DNA from: Micromonospora rifamycinica
GTDB lineage: Bacteria > Actinomycetota > Actinomycetes > Mycobacteriales > Micromonosporaceae
Direction of reading: 5' to 3'
Length of the DNA stretch: 64,000 nucleotides
NCBI RefSeq assembly: GCF_900090265.1
Contig: NZ_LT607752.1
Span: 1,240,001-1,304,000, forward strand
The notes under the pieces are model-generated. The model searched no databases, was not told the origin of the DNA, and saw only the letters and a list, made by a program, of their open reading frames with translations. The position numbers and the translations under genes were made by a program. This document shows positions 57,826-64,000 of the stretch, piece after piece; positions within the stretch are counted from its first letter, which is position 1, and every line of letters begins with the position of its first letter.

Positions 57826-59610
57826 TCAGCGCGGGGCCGCCACGTGGGCCGGCGGCTGGGGGCCGAACGTGTCGAGGAAGCGGTCCCGGAAGGTGTCCAT
57901 CCGCCACACCGGCGCGTCCGGGCCGGGGCGCAGGCCCTCCTGCCAGCCCCAACCGGCCACCCGGGCCAGCACCGCCGGATCGCGGGCGACCACGGTGATC
58001 GGCACGTCCCGGCTGGCGTTCGGGCCGGTGACCAGCGGGGACGGTTGGTGGTCGCCGAGGAAGACCAGCACCAGGTCGTCGTCGCCGTAGGTCTGGACGT
58101 AGGAGATCAGGCTGTTCAACGAGTATTCGATGGCCCGGCGGTAACCGGTGCGTACCTCGGTGGTGTTCCGCCCCACCACGTCCTTGGGGTTGAACGCCAC
58201 CGACGTCGGGCGGCGGTAGATCGAGCCGTCCCCGACGTGGTCCCAGTCGAGCATCCGGGGGATCGCCGCCCACGGTGAGTGACTGGAGATCAGCGGGATC
58301 TCCGCCATGATCGGCGCGCGGTCCGGGGTGGCCCGCTCCCGACGCTGGAAGGTGGACAGGGTGTACTGGTCGGGCATCGGCGCATAGCTGAACTGCGGCC
58401 CCCGATATTCCAGCCCGGCCGCGTCGTGGTAGCGGTCGTAGCCGAAGAAGGCCCCCTCCGGCCAGGGCGAGGTGGCCGCCGGCATCACCCCGACGGTGTC
58501 CCAGCCGGCCCGCTGGAACGCCCTGTTGAGGGTGAACCGGTCGCTGGCCAGCAGGCTGTCGTGCCGCTGCTGGTTGTCGATCCACAGCCCGGACAGCAGC
58601 GTGTCGTGGGCCAGCCAGCTTCCGCCACCGGCGGTGGGCGAGGTCAGGAAGCCGCTGCGGGCGGTGAAGCCGGCGGCGGCCAGCCGCCGGGTGCCGCCGT
58701 CGAGCACCGCGCCGACCTGCCCGGCGAACTCCGGGTCCTCGACCGCGTCCCGGCCGTAGCTCTCCACGAAGGCCAGCACCACGTCCTTGCCGCGCAGCGC
58801 GGTGAGCAACTGGTCACCCGGGGTGTCCCGGTAGGCGTCCCGGGCGACCTGGCCGGCGAACTCCCGCCGGTCCCGCAGCCCCGCGCCGACCTGCCCGACA
58901 TGCTGGCCGACCAGGATGGCGGTGCCGGAGTCGGCGACCGGCACGCCGAGGGTCGCGGCGGCCACCCAGAGCGCGGTCAGCCCGGCGACCACCCGGACGG
59001 CGGCCCGGCGGTGCCCGGTCGCCGCCCGGGTCAGCCGCTGCACCGACCGGACGGTGAGCACCAGCAACGCGACCACCAGGGCGACCAGGCCGACGGCGGC
59101 GGCGAGCGCGCCCCCGCCGCCCACCGCGTCGGTGACGAAGGCGTACCCGTCGTCCAGCAGCACCCAGTCGACGACCAGGTCGAACGGGCGGGCCAGGCTG
59201 GCCGACATGCCCAGGTCGAGCACCTTGACGATGGCGACCAGCCCCAGCGCCACCCCGACCGGCACCGCGACCAGCCGCCGTGCCCGACCGGGCAGCGCCA
59301 GCAGCAGGCCGGCGGCGACCAGCCCCTCGATCGGCACCCCGAGGAACGCCGTCGGGGTGAGCTGGTCGTACCGGTCCGGCGCGGTCAGCACGACCAGGAC
59401 CAGCAGCACGGCCAGCCCGGTGGTCACCCGGGCGGCGACCCGCCGCCAACGCGCCACCGGCACGATGGGCTCAGCCGACGCGGTGGGCTCAGCCGACGCG
59501 GTGGGCTCAGCCGACGCGGTGGGCTCGGTTGTCGGAGTGGGTCGGTCGGTCCCGGTGGCGGGATTCCCGGCTACCGTGCTCGGCCGACGCAGACGTGACG
59601 ACAACGACAC
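57826..59610 (-). CDS. Membrane sulfatase-fold (alkaline phosphatase superfamily) protein
   Basis: A 594-residue membrane protein with an N-terminal repeat region, five predicted helices (about residues 60-240) and an extracytoplasmic sulfatase-like domain. The domain has VVLAFVESYGRDAVED, TSPTAGGGSWLAHDTLLSGLW, FFGYDRYHDAA, SSHSPWAAIPRML and LVLVFLGDHQPSPLV, typical of phosphotransferases related to LtaS/sulfatases. An unmodified cysteine-to-formylglycine motif is not present; Thr in the TSPTAGGG string is the probable nucleophile, as in the LtaS class. The GTG at 59610 follows AGGAAGG. It may transfer phospho-headgroups to an envelope glycan. Confidence 0.8.
   Translation of the reverse strand: MSLSSRLRRPSTVAGNPATGTDRPTPTTEPTASAEPTASAEPTASAEPIVPVARWRRVAARVTTGLAVLLVLVVLTAPDRYDQLTPTAFLGVPIEGLVAAGLLLALPGRARRLVAVPVGVALGLVAIVKVLDLGMSASLARPFDLVVDWVLLDDGYAFVTDAVGGGGALAAAVGLVALVVALLVLTVRSVQRLTRAATGHRRAAVRVVAGLTALWVAAATLGVPVADSGTAILVGQHVGQVGAGLRDRREFAGQVARDAYRDTPGDQLLTALRGKDVVLAFVESYGRDAVEDPEFAGQVGAVLDGGTRRLAAAGFTARSGFLTSPTAGGGSWLAHDTLLSGLWIDNQQRHDSLLASDRFTLNRAFQRAGWDTVGVMPAATSPWPEGAFFGYDRYHDAAGLEYRGPQFSYAPMPDQYTLSTFQRRERATPDRAPIMAEIPLISSHSPWAAIPRMLDWDHVGDGSIYRRPTSVAFNPKDVVGRNTTEVRTGYRRAIEYSLNSLISYVQTYGDDDLVLVFLGDHQPSPLVTGPNASRDVPITVVARDPAVLARVAGWGWQEGLRPGPDAPVWRMDTFRDRFLDTFGPQPPAHVAAPR
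59467..59520. repeat. 18-bp tandem repeat (three copies) in the sulfatase-fold N-terminus
   Basis: GGGCTCAGCCGACGCGGT is repeated exactly three times (59467-59520), encoding the EPTASA/SAEPTA unit in the disordered cytosolic N-terminus of the sulfatase-fold protein. It is length-variable-prone coding DNA. Confidence 0.85.
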
Positions 59611-59664
59611 TCCGAATGGTCCTTCCTGGGCAGGTCCCGGCCGCGGCCGGGTCGGCGGTCCGAC

Positions 59665-60501
59665 TCAGACCGGCTGGTGGGCGGCGAACGGACGGTCGGC
59701 GATGGCGTCGACCCGGGGCCGCAGCGATGGTACGGACGGCAGCGCCGCGACCGACGGCCCCCGGGGCGACAGCGAGCTGGCGGTCGTCGGGGCGGCGGTG
59801 CGGGCGACCCGGGCGGGTCGGTGCCACCAGAGCCAGCCCACGTCGTGCCCGAACGACTCGACCAGCAGCGCCAACGCCACCGCGGCCAGCACGGCGGCCG
59901 CCGGCCGGGCCAGCAGGTCCGCGGCGACGACGAGCAGCAGCACGCCCTGCGCGGCGGCGACCACCTTGCGCCAGAAGCGCGGCGGCAACGACCCCCGCAG
60001 CCAGGGCAGCAGTCGGCCGGCGGCGACGAAGGCGTACCGCAGGCCGCCGATGGCGAGCACCCACGGCCCCACCGCGGGGGCCACCTGGACGCTGAGCACC
60101 AGGATGAGGAAGGCGTCGACCTCCATGTCGAACCGGGCGCCGAGCGCGCTGACCGTGCCGGTGCGCCGGGCCACCCAGCCGTCCACCGCGTCCAGGGCCA
60201 GCGCCACCGCGGTCATCGGCACCAGCACCCCCAGCGGGGTCGCGCCGTCCAGGCCGGTCACGACCAGGGCGGTCACCCCGCCGACGAGCACCCCCCGGGC
60301 CAGCGTCACCCGGTCCGCCGGCCCGAGCCGGTCGGCACCGCCACGGCGCAGACCGCGCCGCAGCGCGACACAGGTGACCACGCCGTACCCGAGGCCGGCC
60401 AGCCAGCCGGCGACGTCGAGCCCGACTGTCGCGGCCAGCCCGGCCAGCAGGACGGTCTGTACGGTCAGGCCGAGCACCGGACCGGTTCGAACCCTGGACA
60501 C
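59665..60501 (-). CDS. CDP-alcohol phosphatidyltransferase
   Basis: A 278-residue membrane enzyme with six predicted helices and the complete CDP-OH-P motif D-AV-DG-WV-AR-x8-G-xx-F-D-MEV-D (residues around 100-130: LDAVDGWVARRTGTVSALGA). It joins a CDP-activated lipid to an alcohol acceptor. The C-terminal 60 residues are a Pro/Ser/Arg tail. GTG at 60501 has GGAGG 5 bp upstream; the longer ATG frame overlaps the divergent dehydrogenase region. It is divergent from the dehydrogenase gene. The acceptor is unknown; inositol or glycerol phosphate would be usual, a cluster-specific alcohol is possible. Confidence 0.88.
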   Translation of the reverse strand: MSRVRTGPVLGLTVQTVLLAGLAATVGLDVAGWLAGLGYGVVTCVALRRGLRRGGADRLGPADRVTLARGVLVGGVTALVVTGLDGATPLGVLVPMTAVALALDAVDGWVARRTGTVSALGARFDMEVDAFLILVLSVQVAPAVGPWVLAIGGLRYAFVAAGRLLPWLRGSLPPRFWRKVVAAAQGVLLLVVAADLLARPAAAVLAAVALALLVESFGHDVGWLWWHRPARVARTAAPTTASSLSPRGPSVAALPSVPSLRPRVDAIADRPFAAHQPV

Positions 60502-60595
60502 CCTGCCTCCGTGTTTATGATCGACGACCTCGGTAATGGGTACGCAGGACGCCGCCGATTCGTTCGGTTCCGCCGGCAGATGAGGAGAAAACCGC

Positions 60596-61591
60596 GTGAT
60601 CCGCGACGCCCAGGCCTTCTGGCTCCGTGCTCCCGGGGTCGGTGAGCTGAGGCCGGTCACCCTGCCCACGCCCGGCCCCGACGAGGTGCTGGTCCGCAGC
60701 CGCTACTCCGGCGTCAGCCGCGGCACCGAGACGCTGGTCTTCACCGGCAGTGTGCCACCGAGCCAGTACACCGCGATGCGCGCCCCGTTCCAGGAGGGCG
60801 ACTTTCCCGCCCCGGTCAAGTACGGCTACCTCAGCGTCGGGGTGGTCGAGGCCGGTCCGGCGGCGTTGCGCGGCCGGACGGTGTTCTGCCTGCACCCGCA
60901 CCAGAGCGCGTACGTGGTGCCGGCGTCGGCGGTGACCCCGGTGCCCGACGGCGTGCCGGCGGCCCGCGCGGTACTGGCCGGCACGGTGGAGACGGCGGTC
61001 AACGCGCTGTGGGACGCCGCGCCGCTGGTCGGCGACCGGGTCAGCGTGGTCGGCGGCGGGATGGTGGGGTGCAGCGTGGCGGCCCTGCTGGCCCGCTTCC
61101 CCGGGGTCCGGGTCGAGCTGGTCGACACCGACCCGGCGCGGGCGGCGGTCGCCTCGGCGCTGGGGGTCGACTTCGCCCCGCCCGAAGCGGCGACCGGCGG
61201 GCGGGACCTGGTGGTGCACGCCAGCGCCACCGCCGCCGGGTTGCAACGCAGCCTGGACCTGCTCGCCCCGGAGGGCACCGTGGTCGAGCTGAGCTGGTAC
61301 GGCGACCGGCCGGTCGAGCTGTCACTGGGCGGGGCGTTCCACGCCGGCCGGTTGACCGTCCGCAGCAGCCAGGTCGGCACGGTCTCCCCGGCGCGGGCGT
61401 CGCGGCGGGACTTCGGCGACCGGCTGGCGCTCGCCCTGGAGCTGCTCGCCGACCCGGTGTTCGACACGCTGCTGACCGGGCGGTCCCGCTTCGCCGAGCT
61501 GCCCGACGTGCTCGGCCGGCTGGCCTCGGGGGAACTGCCCGCGCTGTGCCATCTGATCACCTACGACGAGGAGACACCGTGTTCAGCGTGA
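60596..61591 (+). CDS. Zinc-dehydrogenase-fold oxidoreductase (BchC-like)
   Basis: A 331-residue medium-chain dehydrogenase/reductase. The N-terminal catalytic domain reads [21 protein letters not shown], where the zinc-ligand Cys of classical alcohol dehydrogenases is replaced and the SGxSRGTE pattern of the BchC-like subgroup is seen. The cofactor domain has [20 protein letters not shown] and a following Asp for NAD preference (VELVDTDPA). AGGAG precedes the GTG at 60596. It overlaps the PTPS-like gene by 13 bp. The substrate is unknown but the pairing with a pterin-synthase homologue is suggestive. Confidence 0.85.
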   Translation: MIRDAQAFWLRAPGVGELRPVTLPTPGPDEVLVRSRYSGVSRGTETLVFTGSVPPSQYTAMRAPFQEGDFPAPVKYGYLSVGVVEAGPAALRGRTVFCLHPHQSAYVVPASAVTPVPDGVPAARAVLAGTVETAVNALWDAAPLVGDRVSVVGGGMVGCSVAALLARFPGVRVELVDTDPARAAVASALGVDFAPPEAATGGRDLVVHASATAAGLQRSLDLLAPEGTVVELSWYGDRPVELSLGGAFHAGRLTVRSSQVGTVSPARASRRDFGDRLALALELLADPVFDTLLTGRSRFAELPDVLGRLASGELPALCHLITYDEETPCSA

Positions 61592-61977
61592 CCGTACGGG
61601 ACCACATCATGATCGCGCACAGCTTCCGGGGCGAGGTGTTCGGGCCGGCGCAGAAGCTGCACGGGGCGACCTTCGTCGTCGACGCCACCTTCCGCCGTCC
61701 GGAGCTGGACGACGACGGCATCGTGGTGGACATCGGCCGGGCGATCGACGAGCTGAAGGCGGTGCTGGCCGACCTGACGTACCGGAACCTGGACGACGAG
61801 CCGGCGTTCGCCGGGCAGAACACCACCACCGAGGTGCTGTGCCGGGCCATCGCCGACCGGCTCGCCGACCGGGTGCACGCCGGTGGCCTGGGCACGGGCG
61901 CCCGGGAGCTGTCCGGGATCACGGTCACCCTGCACGAGTCGCACATCGCCTGGGCCAGCTACGAGCGGTCGTTGTAG
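61579..61977 (+). CDS. Degenerate 6-pyruvoyltetrahydropterin synthase/QueD-like protein
   Basis: A 132-residue PTPS/QueD-family protein (COG0720). The zinc site is incomplete: His14 (IAHSF) and His28 (KLHG) are present, but the canonical HGHN motif reads HGAT, so the third His is Ala30, and the catalytic Cys-x3-His motif reads PAQKLH (no Cys). The C-terminal [12 protein letters not shown] with catalytic Glu/His is retained. A changed reaction or a non-enzymatic role is implied. GTG at 61579 follows GAGGAGA. Such divergent members occur in actinobacterial clusters with GTP cyclohydrolase II. Confidence 0.85.
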   Translation: MFSVTVRDHIMIAHSFRGEVFGPAQKLHGATFVVDATFRRPELDDDGIVVDIGRAIDELKAVLADLTYRNLDDEPAFAGQNTTTEVLCRAIADRLADRVHAGGLGTGARELSGITVTLHESHIAWASYERSL

Positions 61978-61980
61978 CCC

Positions 61981-63015
61981 GTGCCGGCGGTGCACGTCGT
62001 CCTGCCGGGGGACATCGACGACCCGGCCACGCCCAGCGGCGGCAACGCGTACGACCGGCGGGTCTGCACCGGGCTCGCGGCGGCCGGCTGGACGGTGCGC
62101 GAGCACGGGGTGCCCGGGGACTGGCCGTCGCCCGACGAGGCGGCACGGGCGCGGCTGGCCGGGGTGCTGACGGCCCTACCGGACGGCACGCTGGTGCTCT
62201 ACGACGGGCTGGTCGCCTCGACCGTGCCGGAGCTGCTGGCGGCGCAGGCCGGTCGGCTGCGTCAGGTGCTGCTGGTGCACATGCCGCTCGGCGACGACGT
62301 CGAGGCGCGGGCTTTGCCGCACGCCGACGCGCTCGTCACCACCAGTGGCTGGACCCGCGACCTGCTGCTGGCCCGGCATCCCCTCGACCCGGCCCGGGTG
62401 GCGGTGGCCGTGCCGGGGGTCGATCCGACCGATCCCGCCCCCGGCACGGCGGCCGGCACCGCGCTGCTCTGCGTCGCGGCGGTCACCCCGGTCAAGGGGC
62501 ACGACGTGCTGGTCGACGCGCTGACCGGGCTCGCCGACCGGCCGTGGACGCTGGACTGCGTGGGCGCGCTGGACCGCGACCCGGGTTTCGTGGCCGGGCT
62601 GCGGCAGCGGGTCGACCGGGCCGGGCTGGCCGGGCGGGTGCGCTGGCACGGGCCGCTGTCCGGGCCGGCGCTGGACGCGGCGTACGCGGGGGCAGACCTG
62701 CTGGTGCTGGCCTCCCGCGCCGAGACGTACGGGATGGTGGTGGTCGAGGCCCTGGCCCGGGGGCTGCCGGTGCTGGGGACCACGGCCGGCGGGGTGCCCG
62801 AGGCGCTGGGCCGGGCCACCGACGGCGCCGCGCCCGGGATGCTGGTGCCGCCCGGCGATCCGGTGGCGCTGGCCGGTGGGCTGCGCCGCTGGCTGCACTC
62901 GGCCGACCTGCGGGACCGGCTGCGGCGCGCGGCCCGTGACCGGCGGGCGGACCTCCCGGGTTGGCCGACGACCGTGACGATGATCTCCCAGGTGCTGGAC
63001 GGAGTGAGGACATGA
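61981..63015 (+). CDS. GT4-family glycosyltransferase
   Basis: A 344-residue GT-B glycosyltransferase. The nucleotide-sugar half has ALLCVAAVTPVKGHDVLVDAL, GRVRWHGPLSGPALDAAYAGADLLVLASRAETYGMVVVEALARGLPVLGTTAGGVPEAL with the ExxxxxxxE motif of family 4; the N-terminal half starts VHVVLPGDIDDPATPSGGNAYD. GTG lies 3 bp after the PTPS-like stop. It would transfer a hexose or related sugar to a product of the cluster. No membrane helix is seen, so it acts on the cytosolic face. Confidence 0.88.
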   Translation: MPAVHVVLPGDIDDPATPSGGNAYDRRVCTGLAAAGWTVREHGVPGDWPSPDEAARARLAGVLTALPDGTLVLYDGLVASTVPELLAAQAGRLRQVLLVHMPLGDDVEARALPHADALVTTSGWTRDLLLARHPLDPARVAVAVPGVDPTDPAPGTAAGTALLCVAAVTPVKGHDVLVDALTGLADRPWTLDCVGALDRDPGFVAGLRQRVDRAGLAGRVRWHGPLSGPALDAAYAGADLLVLASRAETYGMVVVEALARGLPVLGTTAGGVPEALGRATDGAAPGMLVPPGDPVALAGGLRRWLHSADLRDRLRRAARDRRADLPGWPTTVTMISQVLDGVRT

Positions 63016-63833
63016 CCGCGTACGCCACCGACCCGTTCGCCGCCTGGCTGCGGCTACGGGAACCCGCCGACGCCGACGCCCGCAGCCGGGAGCTGGTCGA
63101 CCGGCTGCGCCACCGGCTCACCGGGGGCCGGCCGCTGGTCGTGCACGACCTGGGCAGCGGCACCGGGTCGATGCTGCGCTGGCTGGCCCCGCTGCTGCCC
63201 GGCCCGCAGCGCTGGGTGCTGCACGACCGGGATCCGGGTCTGCTGGAGCGGGCCGGCGCGGCGGTGCCGGTCGCCGCCGACGGCAGCCCGGTCGAGGTGC
63301 ACACCCGGCGGGGCGACATCACCCGGCTGACCGCCGCCGACCTCGCCGGGGCCGACCTGGTCACCGCGTCGGCGCTGCTGGACATGCTCACCGCCGACGA
63401 GATCGCCCGGATCGTGGCCACCTGTGCCGGCGTCGGCTGCCCCAGCCTCTTCGTGCTCTCCGTGGTCGGTCGGGTGACGCTGCACCCCGCCGACCCGCTG
63501 GACGCCGAGGTCGCCGCCGCGTTCGACGCCCACCAGCGGCGTACCGTCGACGGCCGGACGCTGCTCGGACCGGACGCCGCCGCGGCGGCCGGCGCGGAGT
63601 TCGTCCGGCACGGGATGCCGGTGACCGTGCGGCCGAGCCCGTGGCGGCTCGGCCCGGACCGGGCGGCGCTGGCCGGGGAGTGGTTCGACGGTTGGCTCGA
63701 CGCCGCCGTCGCCCAACGCCCCGACCTGGCCGAGCGCACGGCCGGATACGCCCGGCGGCGGCGGTCCGAGGCGGCGGCCGGCCGGCTCACCGTCACCGTC
63801 GGCCACGACGACCTGCTCGCCGGGGTGGAATGA
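63012..63833 (+). CDS. SAM-dependent methyltransferase-fold protein
   Basis: A 273-residue class I methyltransferase. Motif I is VVHDLGSGTGSMLRWLAP near residue 43 and the acidic end of strand beta-2 is LHDRDPGLLE. The middle part has TASALLDMLTADEIARIV. ATG at 63012 overlaps the glycosyltransferase stop (ATGA). The longer frame adds a non-conserved N-terminus. It is the fourth gene of the plus-strand cluster and presumably methylates an intermediate of the same pathway. Confidence 0.85.
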   Translation: MTAYATDPFAAWLRLREPADADARSRELVDRLRHRLTGGRPLVVHDLGSGTGSMLRWLAPLLPGPQRWVLHDRDPGLLERAGAAVPVAADGSPVEVHTRRGDITRLTAADLAGADLVTASALLDMLTADEIARIVATCAGVGCPSLFVLSVVGRVTLHPADPLDAEVAAAFDAHQRRTVDGRTLLGPDAAAAAGAEFVRHGMPVTVRPSPWRLGPDRAALAGEWFDGWLDAAVAQRPDLAERTAGYARRRRSEAAAGRLTVTVGHDDLLAGVE

Positions 63834-63889
63834 ACCGCGCCGCCGGCCGGTACGTGAGAAAGGACGAGATCTTCCCGAGGAGGAACCGC

Positions 63890-64000
63890 GTGTCACCGCA
63901 GGCCACCGGTACGTTGACCGCCCGCGCTAGCGGGAACCCGGCCTGGGCCTGGGTGAGCAACCTGGGCGGGGTGGGCCTGGTCGCGGTGCTGCTGTGGTGG
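63890..64000 (+). CDS. Membrane protein, 5' end only
   Basis: GTG at 63890 has an excellent GAGGAGG ribosome site 6 bp upstream and is chosen over the ATG at 63830 that overlaps the methyltransferase stop. The 37 visible residues (SPQATGTLTARASGNP then WVSNLGGVGLVAVLLWW) look like the start of a polytopic membrane protein. In related clusters, from memory, this place holds a lysylphosphatidylglycerol-synthase-like (flippase-type) protein, but the cut-off prevents checking that here. Confidence 0.6.
   Translation, partial: MSPQATGTLTARASGNPAWAWVSNLGGVGLVAVLLWW

Noticed and set aside
57826..59610. Arylsulfatase assignment for the sulfatase-fold protein
   Set aside because: The C/S-x-P-x-R formylglycine motif is missing, so a phosphotransferase-like member of the superfamily is more likely.

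Overview
The window is a high-GC actinobacterial chromosome segment. GTG starts, dense 4-bp ATGA/GTGA gene overlaps, LacI-controlled sugar loci, an IdeR-type iron box, leaderless start signals and CBM2-tailed secreted glycan enzymes together suggest Micromonosporaceae, most likely Micromonospora. The genus is an inference from general character, not a database match. I see no rRNA, tRNA, insertion sequence, prophage or CRISPR array.

Region 1 (1-19.4 kb) is a pectin/uronate utilisation locus. On the minus strand a LacI-family regulator gene leads an eight-gene unit: solute-binding protein, two sugar permeases, a DUF624/YesL-like membrane protein, a DUF6807 protein, KDG kinase and KDPG aldolase. 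Divergent from it run a Gfo/Idh/MocA oxidoreductase, UxaC, a fuconate-dehydratase-like enolase-superfamily enzyme, a mannitol-dehydrogenase-family reductase, a further Gfo/Idh/MocA enzyme and a secreted pectate lyase. The expected flow is pectin to oligouronides, import, uronate, ketouronate, aldonate, KDG, KDPG, then pyruvate plus glyceraldehyde-3-phosphate. The canonical UxaA/UxuA dehydratases are absent and the enolase-superfamily enzyme is the natural candidate for that step. A second LacI regulator with a divergent Gfo/Idh-DUF993 pair lies at the left edge.

Region 2 (19.4-36.2 kb) is a mosaic of small units: methionine aminopeptidase opposite an XRE regulator, an anti-sigma-type ATPase, a stand-alone HD alarmone-hydrolase-like protein, a barnase/barstar pair, a CBM2-Cip1-like secreted protein, a lipoprotein, a minimal GntR regulator beside a repeated 16-bp motif, a DivIVA-like pair, a VOC protein, a MarR-ABC exporter pair, an AbiEi/DUF559-like protein, a GH25 muramidase with a zinc amidase, an ArsR-SRPBCC pair and a NADAR-Nudix pair.

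Region 3 (36.3-49.4 kb) holds a sulfonate-sulfur locus (ssuD opposite ssuA-ssuC-ssuB, followed by a methanethiol-oxidase/SBP56 gene and a membrane protein), a GH10-CBM2 xylanase, a second ABC exporter, pgi, an ATP-grasp protein and a small Cys-motif protein.

Region 4 (49.5-57.8 kb) is an iron-siderophore importer with binding protein and permease/ATPase genes either side of an IdeR/DmdR-type box, then a response regulator-histidine kinase-GerMN lipoprotein operon and two STAS-domain genes.

Region 5 (57.8-64 kb) is an envelope/pterin-like cluster: a membrane sulfatase-fold protein and a CDP-alcohol phosphatidyltransferase on the minus strand, then divergent dehydrogenase, degenerate pyruvoyltetrahydropterin-synthase homologue, GT4 glycosyltransferase, methyltransferase and a cut-off membrane protein. 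It is the best candidate for an undescribed pathway. The iron, sulfonate and pectin systems otherwise look conventional in architecture.
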